Source of the DNA: Ancylobacter rudongensis
GTDB lineage: Bacteria > Pseudomonadota > Alphaproteobacteria > Rhizobiales > Xanthobacteraceae
Assembly (NCBI RefSeq): GCF_900100155.1
Contig: NZ_FMTP01000002.1
Span: 496,001 to 560,000, forward strand
Length of the DNA: 64,000 nucleotides
Direction of reading: 5' to 3'
Part shown: piece after piece, positions 26,312 through 34,187 of the stretch
Position numbering within the stretch: the stretch's first letter is position 1
Layout of the letters: every line of letters begins with the position of its first letter
Translations under genes and position numbers: made by a program
The notes under the pieces: generated by a model
Told to the model about the DNA's origin: nothing
What the model saw: only the letters and a program-made list of their open reading frames with translations
Databases searched by the model: none

Positions 26312-26983
26312 TCACCCCGCCGCAGCGCTTCCCTGCGCCCAGGTGCCGCCCTCGATCTTGGAAGCGGCAATCACCGCCTGGGTGCGGCTCTCCACCCCGA
26401 GCTTTTGCAGGATGGCGGAGACATGCGCCTTCACCGTCGCCTCGGAGACGCCGAGCTCATAGGCGATCTGCTTGTTGAGCAGCCCCTCGGACAGCATCAT
26501 CAGCACCCGCACCTGCTGCGGGGTCAGGGTGGCGAGGCGGGAGACGAGGGCCTGCGTTTCCTTGTCGGCACCGCCGGCGAGGTCGACATCCGGCGGGGTC
26601 CAGGTGCGGCCCTCCAGCACGGCGGCGATAGCGGCGCGCATGGTTTCCACCGCGCTGGTCTTCGGGATGAAGCCCGAGGCGCCGAATTCCATGCAGTTGC
26701 GGATGACGCCGGATTCCTCATTGGCGGAAACCACGACCACCGGAATGCCGGGATATTGCGCGCGTAAGTACATCAGCCCGGAAAAGCCGCGCACGCCGGG
26801 CATGGTGAGGTCGAGCAGGATGAGATCGAGATCGCTCTCGCGCTCCAGCAGTGCCTGGAGATCCTCGAAGCCGCCGGCCTCAAACAGCTCCGCCGCCGGA
26901 AACTGGCGCGATACCGCCTCGCGCAGCGCGCCCCGGAACAGCGGGTGATCATCGGCGATCACCAGCCGGAAACTCGTCGTCAT
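26312..26983 (-). CDS. LuxR/NarL-family response regulator (AgmR/ErbR-like)
   Basis: This 223-residue protein has a receiver domain (IADDHPLFRGALREAV; phosphorylation Asp in LILLDLTMPG; Lys in GFIPKTSAVE) and a LuxR-type DNA-binding domain (LTPQQVRVLMMLSEGLLNKQIAYELGVSEATVKAHVSAILQKLGV). It would regulate transcription when phosphorylated. Proximity to the SSS-domain hybrid kinase suggests the two are partners, as with ErcS'/AgmR-type regulators in pseudomonads. I use the ATG at 26983; a GTG at 26989 is possible and neither has a strong ribosome-binding site. Targets are unknown. Confidence 0.88.
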   Translation of the reverse strand: MTTSFRLVIADDHPLFRGALREAVSRQFPAAELFEAGGFEDLQALLERESDLDLILLDLTMPGVRGFSGLMYLRAQYPGIPVVVVSANEESGVIRNCMEFGASGFIPKTSAVETMRAAIAAVLEGRTWTPPDVDLAGGADKETQALVSRLATLTPQQVRVLMMLSEGLLNKQIAYELGVSEATVKAHVSAILQKLGVESRTQAVIAASKIEGGTWAQGSAAAG

Positions 26984-27128
26984 ATCCACGCGCAGCGGCC
27001 CCTTCCACCTGCACAGACCCGCTCTCGGCGCAGGTCCGCGCCGCGATCATGGGGCGGACGGACCGCCACCGCAAGCCGCGAGCCCGGCAGCCCCGCAGAG
27101 CCCCCGATCGCAGGTCAATGCTCGACCT

Positions 27129-27593
27129 TTAGTGGGCCTCGCCGACAAACGCCACAACCAATTCGCGCCGGTGCGGCCGCACCCGGTGCTCGACGAGATA
27201 GAGGCCCTGCCAGGTGCCGAGCGCCATTCGCCCGCCGATCACAGGCACGGCGAGATGGACGCCGGTCAGCACCGCCTTGATATGGGCGGGCATGTCGTCC
27301 GGCCCTTCGAGATCATGCACCCATCCCGCATGCTCGGGCGCCAGCCGCTCCAGCGCGGTGAGCAGGTCGGTCTTCACATCAGGATCGGCGTTTTCCTGCA
27401 GGGTGAGCGAGGCGGAGGTGTGCCGGCAGAACACCGAGACCTCGCCCTCGCCGGCGCCGATGCCGGCGAGAAACGCCGCCACCGCCTCGGTGATCTCGAT
27501 AAAACCGCGGCCCTTGGTGTCCACCGCGAGAACGGTGGTGAACCGCCGCGTCACCACGCTTTCGCGCACCTCGCCGTGCCGGATCCGCGCCAT
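27129..27593 (-). CDS. YjbQ-family protein
   Basis: This 154-residue protein belongs to the YjbQ/UPF0047 family, annotated as a secondary thiamine-phosphate synthase because overexpressed members can replace ThiE. Conserved features are CRHTSASLTLQENADPDV, with His and Asn-Ala-Asp of the putative active site, and GTWQGLYLVEHR near the C-terminus. The ATG at 27593 (MARIRHGEV) is preferred because AGGAGG sits seven bases upstream; the ATG two codons earlier is too close to it. The true cellular role of the family is uncertain. Confidence 0.9.
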   Translation of the reverse strand: MARIRHGEVRESVVTRRFTTVLAVDTKGRGFIEITEAVAAFLAGIGAGEGEVSVFCRHTSASLTLQENADPDVKTDLLTALERLAPEHAGWVHDLEGPDDMPAHIKAVLTGVHLAVPVIGGRMALGTWQGLYLVEHRVRPHRRELVVAFVGEAH

Positions 27594-27712
27594 CGGCATG
27601 CCTCCTGTCACCCTTGCGCGCTGGACGTAGCGCGCCAGCTGGGTTTGGATAGACGCGATCAGCCCCTGATGACAGGTCCTTCGCCACCCCCGTTCCGGAG
27701 TGTCGCTTTCCC

Positions 27713-28708
27713 ATGAATTCCGTGAGTTCCGCGCCCGCGCCGACGCGCGCCGCCGCCCCGCTGGTGGTCGATCCCGCTCTGTTCGACCCCGCCGCCATCG
27801 CCCCGGACACGCGGGCGGTGAATACTGGCATCGTCAAGGCGCTCGGCGCCGTGCCGGACCGCTGGGTGTTTCCAATGGCGATGCTGCGCAAGCTGCGGCT
27901 GGAGGGCAAGGGCCCGTTCCCGCTCTCGCCCGAGAGCCCCTATGCCCAGGTGATCGAGATCGAGGGGCCGCATGGGCCGGTGCCGCTGCGCATCCTCACC
28001 CCTCAGGCGCCGCCCAAGGGGGTCTATCTCCATTTGCATGGCGGCGGCTGGTGCCTCGGTTCGGCCCGCGAGAATGACGGGCTGAACCATCGCTTCGTCG
28101 AGCGCACGGGCTTTGCCGTCGTCTCGGTCGACTACCGGCTGGCGCCGGAGATTCCCTATCCCGCCGGTCCCGATGATTGCGAGGCCGCCGCGCTCTGGCT
28201 GCTGCGCGAAGGGCCGGCGCGCTTCGGCACCGACCGCTTCGCCATTGGCGGGGAATCGGCCGGCGCCAATCTTTCCGTCGCTACGCTGCTGCGCCTGCGC
28301 GACCGGCACGGACTCACCCCCTTCCGCGCCGCCAATCTCAATGCCGGCGCCTATGACCTCGCGCTGACGCCGAGCGCGCGCCACTGGGGCGACGAGCCCC
28401 TGGTGCTGAACACGCGGGACATTAACGTCTTCGTCGGCCACTATCTGCGCGAGGGCGGCGAGCTCGCCTCCGCCGACGTCTCCCCGCTCCATGCCGACCT
28501 CAAGGGCCTGCCGCCGGCGCTGTTCACCATCGGCACCCGCGACGCGCTGCTCGACGACACGCTGTTCATGGCGCCGCGCTGGCTTGCCGCCGGCAATAGG
28601 GCGGAACTCGCCGTCTATCCCGGCGGCTGCCATGTCTTTGTCGGTTTTCCCGGCTCGCTGGCCGACCAGGCGCAGGCCCGCATCCACGCCTTCATCGGCA
28701 CCTGCTGA
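27713..28708 (+). CDS. Alpha/beta hydrolase of the hormone-sensitive lipase group
   Basis: This 331-residue esterase-like protein carries HGGGW (oxyanion hole, near residue 106), the nucleophile serine in GGESAGANL, an Asp in TRDALLDD and a His in GGCHVF, completing the catalytic triad of family IV esterases. No signal peptide is visible, so it should be cytoplasmic. The substrate is unknown. It is transcribed alone and followed by a strong hairpin with a T-run. Confidence 0.9.
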   Translation: MNSVSSAPAPTRAAAPLVVDPALFDPAAIAPDTRAVNTGIVKALGAVPDRWVFPMAMLRKLRLEGKGPFPLSPESPYAQVIEIEGPHGPVPLRILTPQAPPKGVYLHLHGGGWCLGSARENDGLNHRFVERTGFAVVSVDYRLAPEIPYPAGPDDCEAAALWLLREGPARFGTDRFAIGGESAGANLSVATLLRLRDRHGLTPFRAANLNAGAYDLALTPSARHWGDEPLVLNTRDINVFVGHYLREGGELASADVSPLHADLKGLPPALFTIGTRDALLDDTLFMAPRWLAAGNRAELAVYPGGCHVFVGFPGSLADQAQARIHAFIGTC

Positions 28709-28713
28709 AGCGC

Positions 28714-28757
28714 AAGCACGTCAGGTGACAGCCGGTTCACCTGACGTGCTTGAGCCT
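28714..28757 (+). terminator. Intrinsic terminator after the esterase gene
   Basis: A perfect 15-bp stem (AAGCACGTCAGGTGA at 28714-28728 with 28737-28751) and 8-base loop are followed by GAGCCTTTT. It starts six bases after the stop codon. Confidence 0.75.
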
Positions 28758-28763
28758 TTTGAT

Positions 28764-28813
28764 GTGACGCATTTTCTTCACGCGAGCCGGAACCTACTTC
28801 GCTCGAAAAGGCT
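28764..28813 (-). repeat. Dispersed repeat, copy A
   Basis: GTGACGCATTTTCTTCACGC and the following CGAGCCGGAACCTACTTCGC match, in inverted orientation, the segment at 33381-33429 with few differences. Such elements are widespread in Rhizobiales intergenic regions. Confidence 0.7.
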
Positions 28814-29377
28814 CTAGAACGGCTCGCCCTTGGGCGGCACGGGGGCCGACGGCCCATCCGGGGGCAGGTCCTTGCGCAGGCGCTCGACCATTTCGACGAA
28901 GCGGCGGAACGCGTGCTCGGCAAGATCCATCGCCTGGTCGAGACGCTGGCGGGCCTGTGCCGGAAGCTCCCCGTCGGCATCGGGCGTCGATGCCGCGGGC
29001 GGGGGCGCATCGGGCGGCGCGGCGGGGGGCGTATTCTGCGGCGGCACCATGATGTCGGGCACACCGGCACCACCCGTGGCGCGGTTTTTCTCCAGCACCG
29101 CCAGGCGCGCCTGCAGCCGGTCGATCTCCGCCTCCAGCGCCGCCCGGTCGTCCGGCACCGCCTCGCAGGCCCAACCGGCCGCGCGCTGGGCGCAGAACGA
29201 CATGGCGCCGGTCTGGGTGTCCAGCCGCATCAGCCCGCCCTCGACCTTCTGCACGGTGAAGCGGACCGGATCGGCGGCGGCGGGATCGGCGGCCGGCTGC
29301 GCCGGCGCCAGCCCGGTTCCGGCGAGCAGGACGAGGCCCGCCAGCGCGCCCCTTCCCGTGATGCTGAACTCACCCAT
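28814..29377 (-). CDS. Secreted hypothetical protein with coiled coil and proline-rich linker
   Basis: This 187-residue protein has a signal peptide ending near LAPAQP, then a short domain with two cysteines (SFCAQRAAGWACEAV), a predicted coiled coil (DDRAALEAEIDRLQARLAVLEK), a Pro/Ala-rich linker and a C-terminal helical segment. The ATG at 29377 follows GGAGGAG at eight bases. I do not recognise the family. It probably lies in the periplasm and is followed on the same strand by nothing obvious; upstream is the DsbA-like isomerase gene. Confidence 0.75.
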   Translation of the reverse strand: MGEFSITGRGALAGLVLLAGTGLAPAQPAADPAAADPVRFTVQKVEGGLMRLDTQTGAMSFCAQRAAGWACEAVPDDRAALEAEIDRLQARLAVLEKNRATGGAGVPDIMVPPQNTPPAAPPDAPPPAASTPDADGELPAQARQRLDQAMDLAEHAFRRFVEMVERLRKDLPPDGPSAPVPPKGEPF

Positions 29378-29402
29378 CGCCAACTCTCCTCCGGCTCCGC
29401 CC

Positions 29403-30017
29403 CTATGGTGTGAAAGGCGCCCGCCCGCTGGTCAACGCACCGTCGAGCAGTTCGATCCGGTCCTGGCCCCAGAACACCTCGCCATCGAGTACATAGGCGG
29501 GCGAGCCGAACACATCAGCCTCGATAGCGGCGTCGTGATTGGCCTGGTAGATCGTCGCGGTGCGGTCCTGCGCCGCCGCCTCCAGCAGCGCTGCCGGCAG
29601 GCCGAGCTCCGCCAGCACCGCGGCCAGCGTCGCCGGATCGGCAAGGTTTTCCTCGCGCTGCCAGACCCCGGACATCATCCGCTCCGCCAACGGCCCGACA
29701 TCGTACCCGTCGATCTGCGCGGCGATGATCAGCCGGTCGGCCGGCTTGGGATCGAACGGCCAATGGGCCGGCTTGATGTTGAGCTCGATGCCACGCGCCT
29801 CGCGCCAGCGCTTGAGCTCCAGCAGCCGGTAGCGCTGGCGGGCCGGGTGGCGCTTGGCCAGCGGCAGCCCGCCGGTTTCGGCGAACAGGTCGCCCAGCTG
29901 CACCGGGAGGAAATTCACCCGCACGCCATGGCGGCCCGCCAGAGCGAGGAAAGGGGCATGGCCGATAAAGGCCCAGGGACTGACGACGGAGAAATAATAG
30001 TCGATCGAACGGGACAT
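29403..30017 (-). CDS. 2-hydroxychromene-2-carboxylate isomerase / DsbA-like thioredoxin-fold protein
   Basis: This 204-residue protein has the HCCA isomerase form of the DsbA fold: YYFSVVSPWAFIGH at the N-terminus with serine where DsbA has its catalytic cysteines, PAHWPFDPKPADRLI, and the conserved AIEADVFGSPAYVLDGEVFWGQDRIE. Relatives act with glutathione in aromatic degradation, but most genomic copies have no proven substrate. No aromatic degradation genes are nearby. The gene is on the minus strand between the MerR regulator and the secreted protein. Confidence 0.88.
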   Translation of the reverse strand: MSRSIDYYFSVVSPWAFIGHAPFLALAGRHGVRVNFLPVQLGDLFAETGGLPLAKRHPARQRYRLLELKRWREARGIELNIKPAHWPFDPKPADRLIIAAQIDGYDVGPLAERMMSGVWQREENLADPATLAAVLAELGLPAALLEAAAQDRTATIYQANHDAAIEADVFGSPAYVLDGEVFWGQDRIELLDGALTSGRAPFTP

Positions 30018-30119
30018 GGGGGCACTCGGCTGAACGTGTTGATCCGGACCTTGCCGCCCACGCTAGACCATTTTCGTCCGATGTGGGGCACCGTTCGCGC
30101 GTGCCCACGCAAAAGCGAA

Positions 30120-30139
30120 CGGCGCCCCTGCGGGCGCCG
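30120..30139 (-). terminator. Terminator of the merR-type gene
   Basis: CGGCGCCC/GGGCGCCG forms a hairpin which, read on the minus strand, runs into TTCGCTTTT, 32 bases after the MerR-type stop codon. Confidence 0.65.
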
Positions 30140-30170
30140 CTCAGGTCTCATCAGCAGGTGAAGGACGAAA

Positions 30171-30602
30171 TCAGGCCGCGCTGCGGGCGGAGAAGGCGGC
30201 AACCATCTGGCGCAGCTCGCCAATGGCGTCCTCGATCTCGACCTTCTGCTGCTCCAGCAGAGCGAGCTGCTCGGTGCACTTCTCGGCGGTGAGGGCGAGG
30301 CCGCCGGCCGGCACCGCGCTGCCTTCGCGCAGGGCGACCATGGCCTTGATCTCCGCCAGGGTGAAGCCGAGCTTCTTGCCCTTGAGGATGATGGCGAGGC
30401 GGGTGCGCTCGGCGGCGCTGTAAAGGCGGGTCAGGCCTTCGCGGCGCGGGGCAAGCAGGCCCTTGTCCTCATAGAAGCGCAGGGCGCGCAGCGTCACGCC
30501 GAATTCGCGGGCGAGATCGCCAATGGTGAAGAAACCGCTCTCGCCAGAGGTGGCAAGGGCGACGTCGGGGGTGCGTTCGGCCTCGTAGGAGGTGAAATCC
30601 AT
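30171..30602 (-). CDS. MerR-family transcriptional regulator
   Basis: This 143-residue regulator has the MerR winged helix at residues 24-90 (FFTIGDLAREFGVTLRALRFYEDKGLLAP, then REGLTRLYSAAERTRLAIILKGKKLGFTL) followed by a dimerisation coiled coil. One Cys (TAEKC) is present in the coil, insufficient for a typical metal site. The first 22 residues are an extra N-terminal tail. The ATG at 30602 follows GGAG. Upstream, the 8-mer CGTTAGGG occurs twice 25 bases apart and could be a binding site. Inducer and targets are unknown. Confidence 0.88.
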   Translation of the reverse strand: MDFTSYEAERTPDVALATSGESGFFTIGDLAREFGVTLRALRFYEDKGLLAPRREGLTRLYSAAERTRLAIILKGKKLGFTLAEIKAMVALREGSAVPAGGLALTAEKCTEQLALLEQQKVEIEDAIGELRQMVAAFSARSAA

Positions 30603-31033
30603 CTGGGCAGCTCCAGGCTAACGACGGGTAACGCGACAGCGATGTTGCCCCACTCTCGCAGACAGGTTGCCGTTAGGGGAGAAAGTCGCACCCGACGTTA
30701 GGGAAACTTACTGTTAAATGGGAAGCCATCTTGTTGATTTTATTTGCATTATTCAAAACACCCGCCCGGACCCGCCACCGGCGCTAGCCGCCGGCCGGCC
30801 GCTCGCCTCCGCGCTTTGACGGTTCGCCTTCGGTGCGCAGCGGCCCTCGGCCCAGCTGCCGGACCGCCGCATCGGCCCCCGCAAGTGGCCGCCGGCGGCC
30901 CCCGGCGGACCCGTTCGGGCCGGCGGGCGTTAACGCGCCCTTTACCAAGATTCGTAAGAGTTGCGGCAGGCAGCCTCCTGCGGTCGCCGCGGTGATTCCT
31001 GCCGCCATTCGTGCCGGACGACGGAGACCCAAG
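30603..31033. other. Divergent regulatory region upstream of merR-type and PodJ-like genes
   Basis: This 431-base gap contains direct repeats CGTTAGGG (30671, 30696), an AT-rich stretch near 30710-30765 unlike the surroundings, and a near-match to a CtrA box, TTAA-N7-TTTA, at 30930-30944, about 90 bases before the GTG start of the PodJ-like gene. I see no gene in it. Confidence 0.55.
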
Positions 31034-33379
31034 GTGAGGCAAGAGGCCCCTTCGACGACCGGACAGATCGCTCCCGAAGCGTGGCGCGCCATGGGCGAGG
31101 CGGCGCGCCGGGCCGGGCTGCCGCTCGACCAATGGCTGCGCGGGCAACTCATGGGCACCACCGCAGCCGGCACCTCGCCGGCCGGCATTGACGGGCTGAA
31201 CAATTTGGCCGAGCTGCGGCGCCGCATCGAGGAACTCGCCGGCCAGATCGGCCGGATCGACCTGTCCGCGCCGGCCGAGCCTCCTGTCGCCCCTCCCCCG
31301 GCCGCCCCGCCCGCACCGGAGGCGCCGGTCCGCGTCGCCGCGCCGGAAAGGCCGCGCGCGGCCTCCTCCACCGGCTCCACCTATGCCGATGAGCGGCTCG
31401 CCGCCGCGATGCGCGAGATCGACCAGCGGCTGGAAGCCCTGCAGCTCACCCGTCGGCGCACGCCGACGCCGGACGCCGCCCCCAGCCCCGCCGCCATTGA
31501 GGCAGCGGTGGCCGAGATCGCCGCCCGCCAGAGCGAACTCGACCGCGACAGCGGCCAGCGCCGGCGCGCCGAAAGCGCCTATGCGCGGCGCGAGCCCGCG
31601 CCGGCGAAGGCCGCCGTGCCCGTCGCCCCGCGTCTCGAATCGGTCCTGCCCGACCCGTTCTCGCCCGAAACCTTCGTACCGGACGCCTTCGTGCCGGAAC
31701 CCTTCGTGCCGGAAGCGCCGGCCCCCTCCCCCGCGCCGCTGCCGCATGACGGGCTCGCCGCGCTGCAGCAGGAACTGTCCAGCCTGCGGCAGGCGGTGGC
31801 CACATTGGCGCCGCGCCACGCGGTCGACGAGCTCCAGCGCGTGGTGCAGCAGCTGGTCGAGCGGGTCGAGCGCTCCGATACCCGCGACGAAGGGCTGCGG
31901 GCGACGCTGGCGACCCTGCGCGAGATGATCGGCGGGCTGCGGCTGCCCGAACCGCCGGAGCTGCTGCTCGGGCGCATCGGCGCGCTGGAGCGCAAGATCG
32001 ACATCGTCAACGCCAAGGTGGTGGACGGCGCCACCGTCGCCCGCCTGCAGGCGCAGATCAGCGAGATCCGCGAGCTTCTGGCGCGGGCGCTGTCGTCGGA
32101 TTCGGTGCGGCTGCTGGCCGAGCAGGTGTCGCTGCTGGCCAGCCGCGTCGCCGAGATGGCGGCGCAGGAGGACGAAGCCGTCCGCACCGCGTTCGGTTCG
32201 CTGGAGCGGCGCATCGAGACGCTGTCCGACCGGATCGGCACGCCGGCCCCTCTGCCGCTCGACGACCTGCTGGGCCGGCTCGACGCGATCCAGACCGATC
32301 TCGCCAGTGCGCGGCGCGAACTGCCCGCCGGGATGGAGACGCTGATCAAGGGCCTGTCCGACCGCATCGAGCGGATCGAACGGCCGCAGGAGCGGGCGGA
32401 TGATGGCGCCCGTTTCGAGGCGCTCGGCCGGCAGATCGAGGAACTCTCGCGCCGGCTCGGCGAAACCGGGCGCGGCGAAACGGCGATATCGAGCCAGCTG
32501 GCCGGCCAGCTCGCCGGGATCGAGCGGGCGGTCAATGACCTGTTCATCCAGATCGAGGAGACGCGGTCGAGCTTGCTCGCGGCCTCCCGCCCTCGCCCGC
32601 CGTCCGGTTCCGGCAGCGACCCCGACAGCGTCACCGCCCTGATCCGGCGCGAGATCGCCGCGCTGGAGGGCCGCCGCGCGGCCGAGAGGCCAGCCGAGCG
32701 CGGGTCTGTCTCCGCCGCCGCCGAGGCGGCTGTGGCGGCCGAGCTGGCGAGCCTCGCCGCCGCGCCGCAGCCGGATGCGGCCAAGCCCGCTGCGGCAAAA
32801 CCTGCCCCGGCAACGGCACGCGAAGCGGCGAACGAGGTCGTGTTCACGCCGACGCCGGCCTCGATCCCGAAAGCCTTCGAGCCGCAGCTGATGCGGGCCG
32901 CGCTGGAAGCGCTCAGCCGCACCTCCGCCGCCACCCGCCGCCCGTCCGCCGCAAGCCCGACGCCTCCGGCGGAGGCTGAGGTGGAGGGGCCGTTGGCGCC
33001 GCCCGTGGCCACGAACGACACCGCCACCAGCCGGGCGACCCTGATTGCCCAGGCCCGCCGCGCCGCGAACCCGGCCGACCGGCCGACCGCCCCCCGGCCC
33101 GCCCCCGGCGCGCCAGTGGAACTGCGCAGCCATATCGGCACGCGTGCGGTACCTTCGCCCGGCCGCTGGCTTGCGCGCATCCGCGCCACGCTGGTGATCG
33201 CCCTGTGCGGCTCGGCGCTGGCCTATGGCTGCTGGCATCTCGTAGCCCAGCTGCGGCAGGAGCCGCTGCGGGCCGCCGGCCCCGCCACGGTGCCGGGGCC
33301 CGAGGACATCACCGGCTCGGTCGGCGGCCCCGCCCCGCGCGCCCCGGCCGCCCCGTCCAGCCTGTTTTTCTCGCGCTAG
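31034..33379 (+). CDS. PodJ-like coiled-coil membrane protein
   Basis: This 781-residue protein starts with a short motif typical of PodJ-type polarity factors (AWRAMGEAARRAGLPLDQWLRGQL), then has about 600 residues of alternating proline-rich linkers and coiled coils (for example RRRIEELAGQIGRIDL and repeated ALERKIDIVNAK-type heptads), one membrane segment near residue 720 (ATLVIALCGSALAYGCWHLV) and a tail of about 50 residues. Caulobacter PodJ has the same order but a larger periplasmic part with Sel1 repeats, absent here. The GTG at 31034 has GGAG seven bases upstream and starts the conserved motif. A role in organising a cell pole is inference. The FVPDAF-VPEPFVPEAP stretch is a small repeat. 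Confidence 0.75.
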   Translation: MRQEAPSTTGQIAPEAWRAMGEAARRAGLPLDQWLRGQLMGTTAAGTSPAGIDGLNNLAELRRRIEELAGQIGRIDLSAPAEPPVAPPPAAPPAPEAPVRVAAPERPRAASSTGSTYADERLAAAMREIDQRLEALQLTRRRTPTPDAAPSPAAIEAAVAEIAARQSELDRDSGQRRRAESAYARREPAPAKAAVPVAPRLESVLPDPFSPETFVPDAFVPEPFVPEAPAPSPAPLPHDGLAALQQELSSLRQAVATLAPRHAVDELQRVVQQLVERVERSDTRDEGLRATLATLREMIGGLRLPEPPELLLGRIGALERKIDIVNAKVVDGATVARLQAQISEIRELLARALSSDSVRLLAEQVSLLASRVAEMAAQEDEAVRTAFGSLERRIETLSDRIGTPAPLPLDDLLGRLDAIQTDLASARRELPAGMETLIKGLSDRIERIERPQERADDGARFEALGRQIEELSRRLGETGRGETAISSQLAGQLAGIERAVNDLFIQIEETRSSLLAASRPRPPSGSGSDPDSVTALIRREIAALEGRRAAERPAERGSVSAAAEAAVAAELASLAAAPQPDAAKPAAAKPAPATAREAANEVVFTPTPASIPKAFEPQLMRAALEALSRTSAATRRPSAASPTPPAEAEVEGPLAPPVATNDTATSRATLIAQARRAANPADRPTAPRPAPGAPVELRSHIGTRAVPSPGRWLARIRATLVIALCGSALAYGCWHLVAQLRQEPLRAAGPATVPGPEDITGSVGGPAPRAPAAPSSLFFSR

Positions 33380-33380
33380 G

Positions 33381-33429
33381 GCGTTTTCAAGCGAAGTGGA
33401 TTCCGGTTCGCGTGAAGAAAATGCGTCAA
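33381..33429 (+). repeat. Dispersed repeat, copy B
   Basis: The segment from GCGTTTTCAAGCGAAGTGGA through GGTTCGCGTGAAGAAAATGC matches the reverse complement of 28764-28813. It lies immediately after the PodJ-like stop codon. Confidence 0.7.
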
Positions 33430-33464
33430 GCAAAAACCTAAAGCACGGATCGAGTCCGCGCCGC

Positions 33465-34187
33465 TCAGCGGTCCGGCAGGCAGGCGTGGTGGGCGATGCG
33501 GTAGGTGCGCGCCGCCCCCACCAGATGCGCGTCGAACGCGCCGCCGAACAGCCCCGCCAGCGCCGCGTCGCGAATGTTCAGCCCGCCAGCATAGGCGCCG
33601 AGCGCCGGCAGGACGAGGCGGGCGCCATCGGTGGCGAAGCAGCGTCGGCGCAGGCTGCGCCCGCGCAGCACCAGCCGAGCGACGGGGTGGAAATGCCCGG
33701 CGACCTCGCCGTCTTCCGCCAGCGCGGCGGGCTCGTGCCGCAGGGTGAGCGGGCCGAGCTTCAGCTCCCCGGCATGCAAGCCGGCGAGGCCTGGCATCGG
33801 TTCGGGATCGTGATTGCCGGCGATCCACACCATCTCGCGCCCGCGCGCCAGCGCGGCGAGGCTCGCCCGCTCCTCGTCGCCGAGCCGGCCGGCGCCGCCG
33901 CGATCATGAAAGCTGTCGCCCAGCGCGATGAGCGTGCGCGGCGCCCAGCGCGCGACGAGGCGCTCCAGAAGGGCAAGGGTGGCGCGGCTGTCATAGGGCG
34001 GCAGCGGCACCCCGCGCGCGGCGAAGGCGGAGCCCTTTTCCAGATGCAGATCGGCGACGATCAGCGCCCGTTCGGCCGGCCACCACAGCGCGCCGGCGGG
34101 GTCGAGCACGAGCCGCGCGCCGGCGAGCTCGATCTCACTCTCGCCCGTGCGCTCATCGGCCGGGCTCGCTGTCATCGTCGCCGGCAC
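33465..34187 (-). CDS. pdeM: Ligase-associated DNA damage response endonuclease PdeM
   Basis: This 240-residue metallophosphoesterase has the calcineurin-like motifs: IVADLHLEKG near residue 44, ALGDSFHD, AGNHDPEPM and GHFHPVARL. It belongs to the group encoded with ATP-dependent DNA ligase, a DEXH helicase and a beta-CASP-like exonuclease, thought to act together in DNA repair. The GTG at 34187 has AGGGAGG upstream and overlaps the helicase gene by 35 bases, so the two are one unit. The ligase and exonuclease partners are encoded about 4.8 kb away on the opposite strand. Confidence 0.9.
   Translation of the reverse strand: MPATMTASPADERTGESEIELAGARLVLDPAGALWWPAERALIVADLHLEKGSAFAARGVPLPPYDSRATLALLERLVARWAPRTLIALGDSFHDRGGAGRLGDEERASLAALARGREMVWIAGNHDPEPMPGLAGLHAGELKLGPLTLRHEPAALAEDGEVAGHFHPVARLVLRGRSLRRRCFATDGARLVLPALGAYAGGLNIRDAALAGLFGGAFDAHLVGAARTYRIAHHACLPDR

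Noticed and set aside
30749..33433. Long minus-strand frame opposite the PodJ-like gene
   Set aside because: Composition is typical of antisense shadow reading, and the plus strand shows coiled coils, a membrane helix and a well-placed start.
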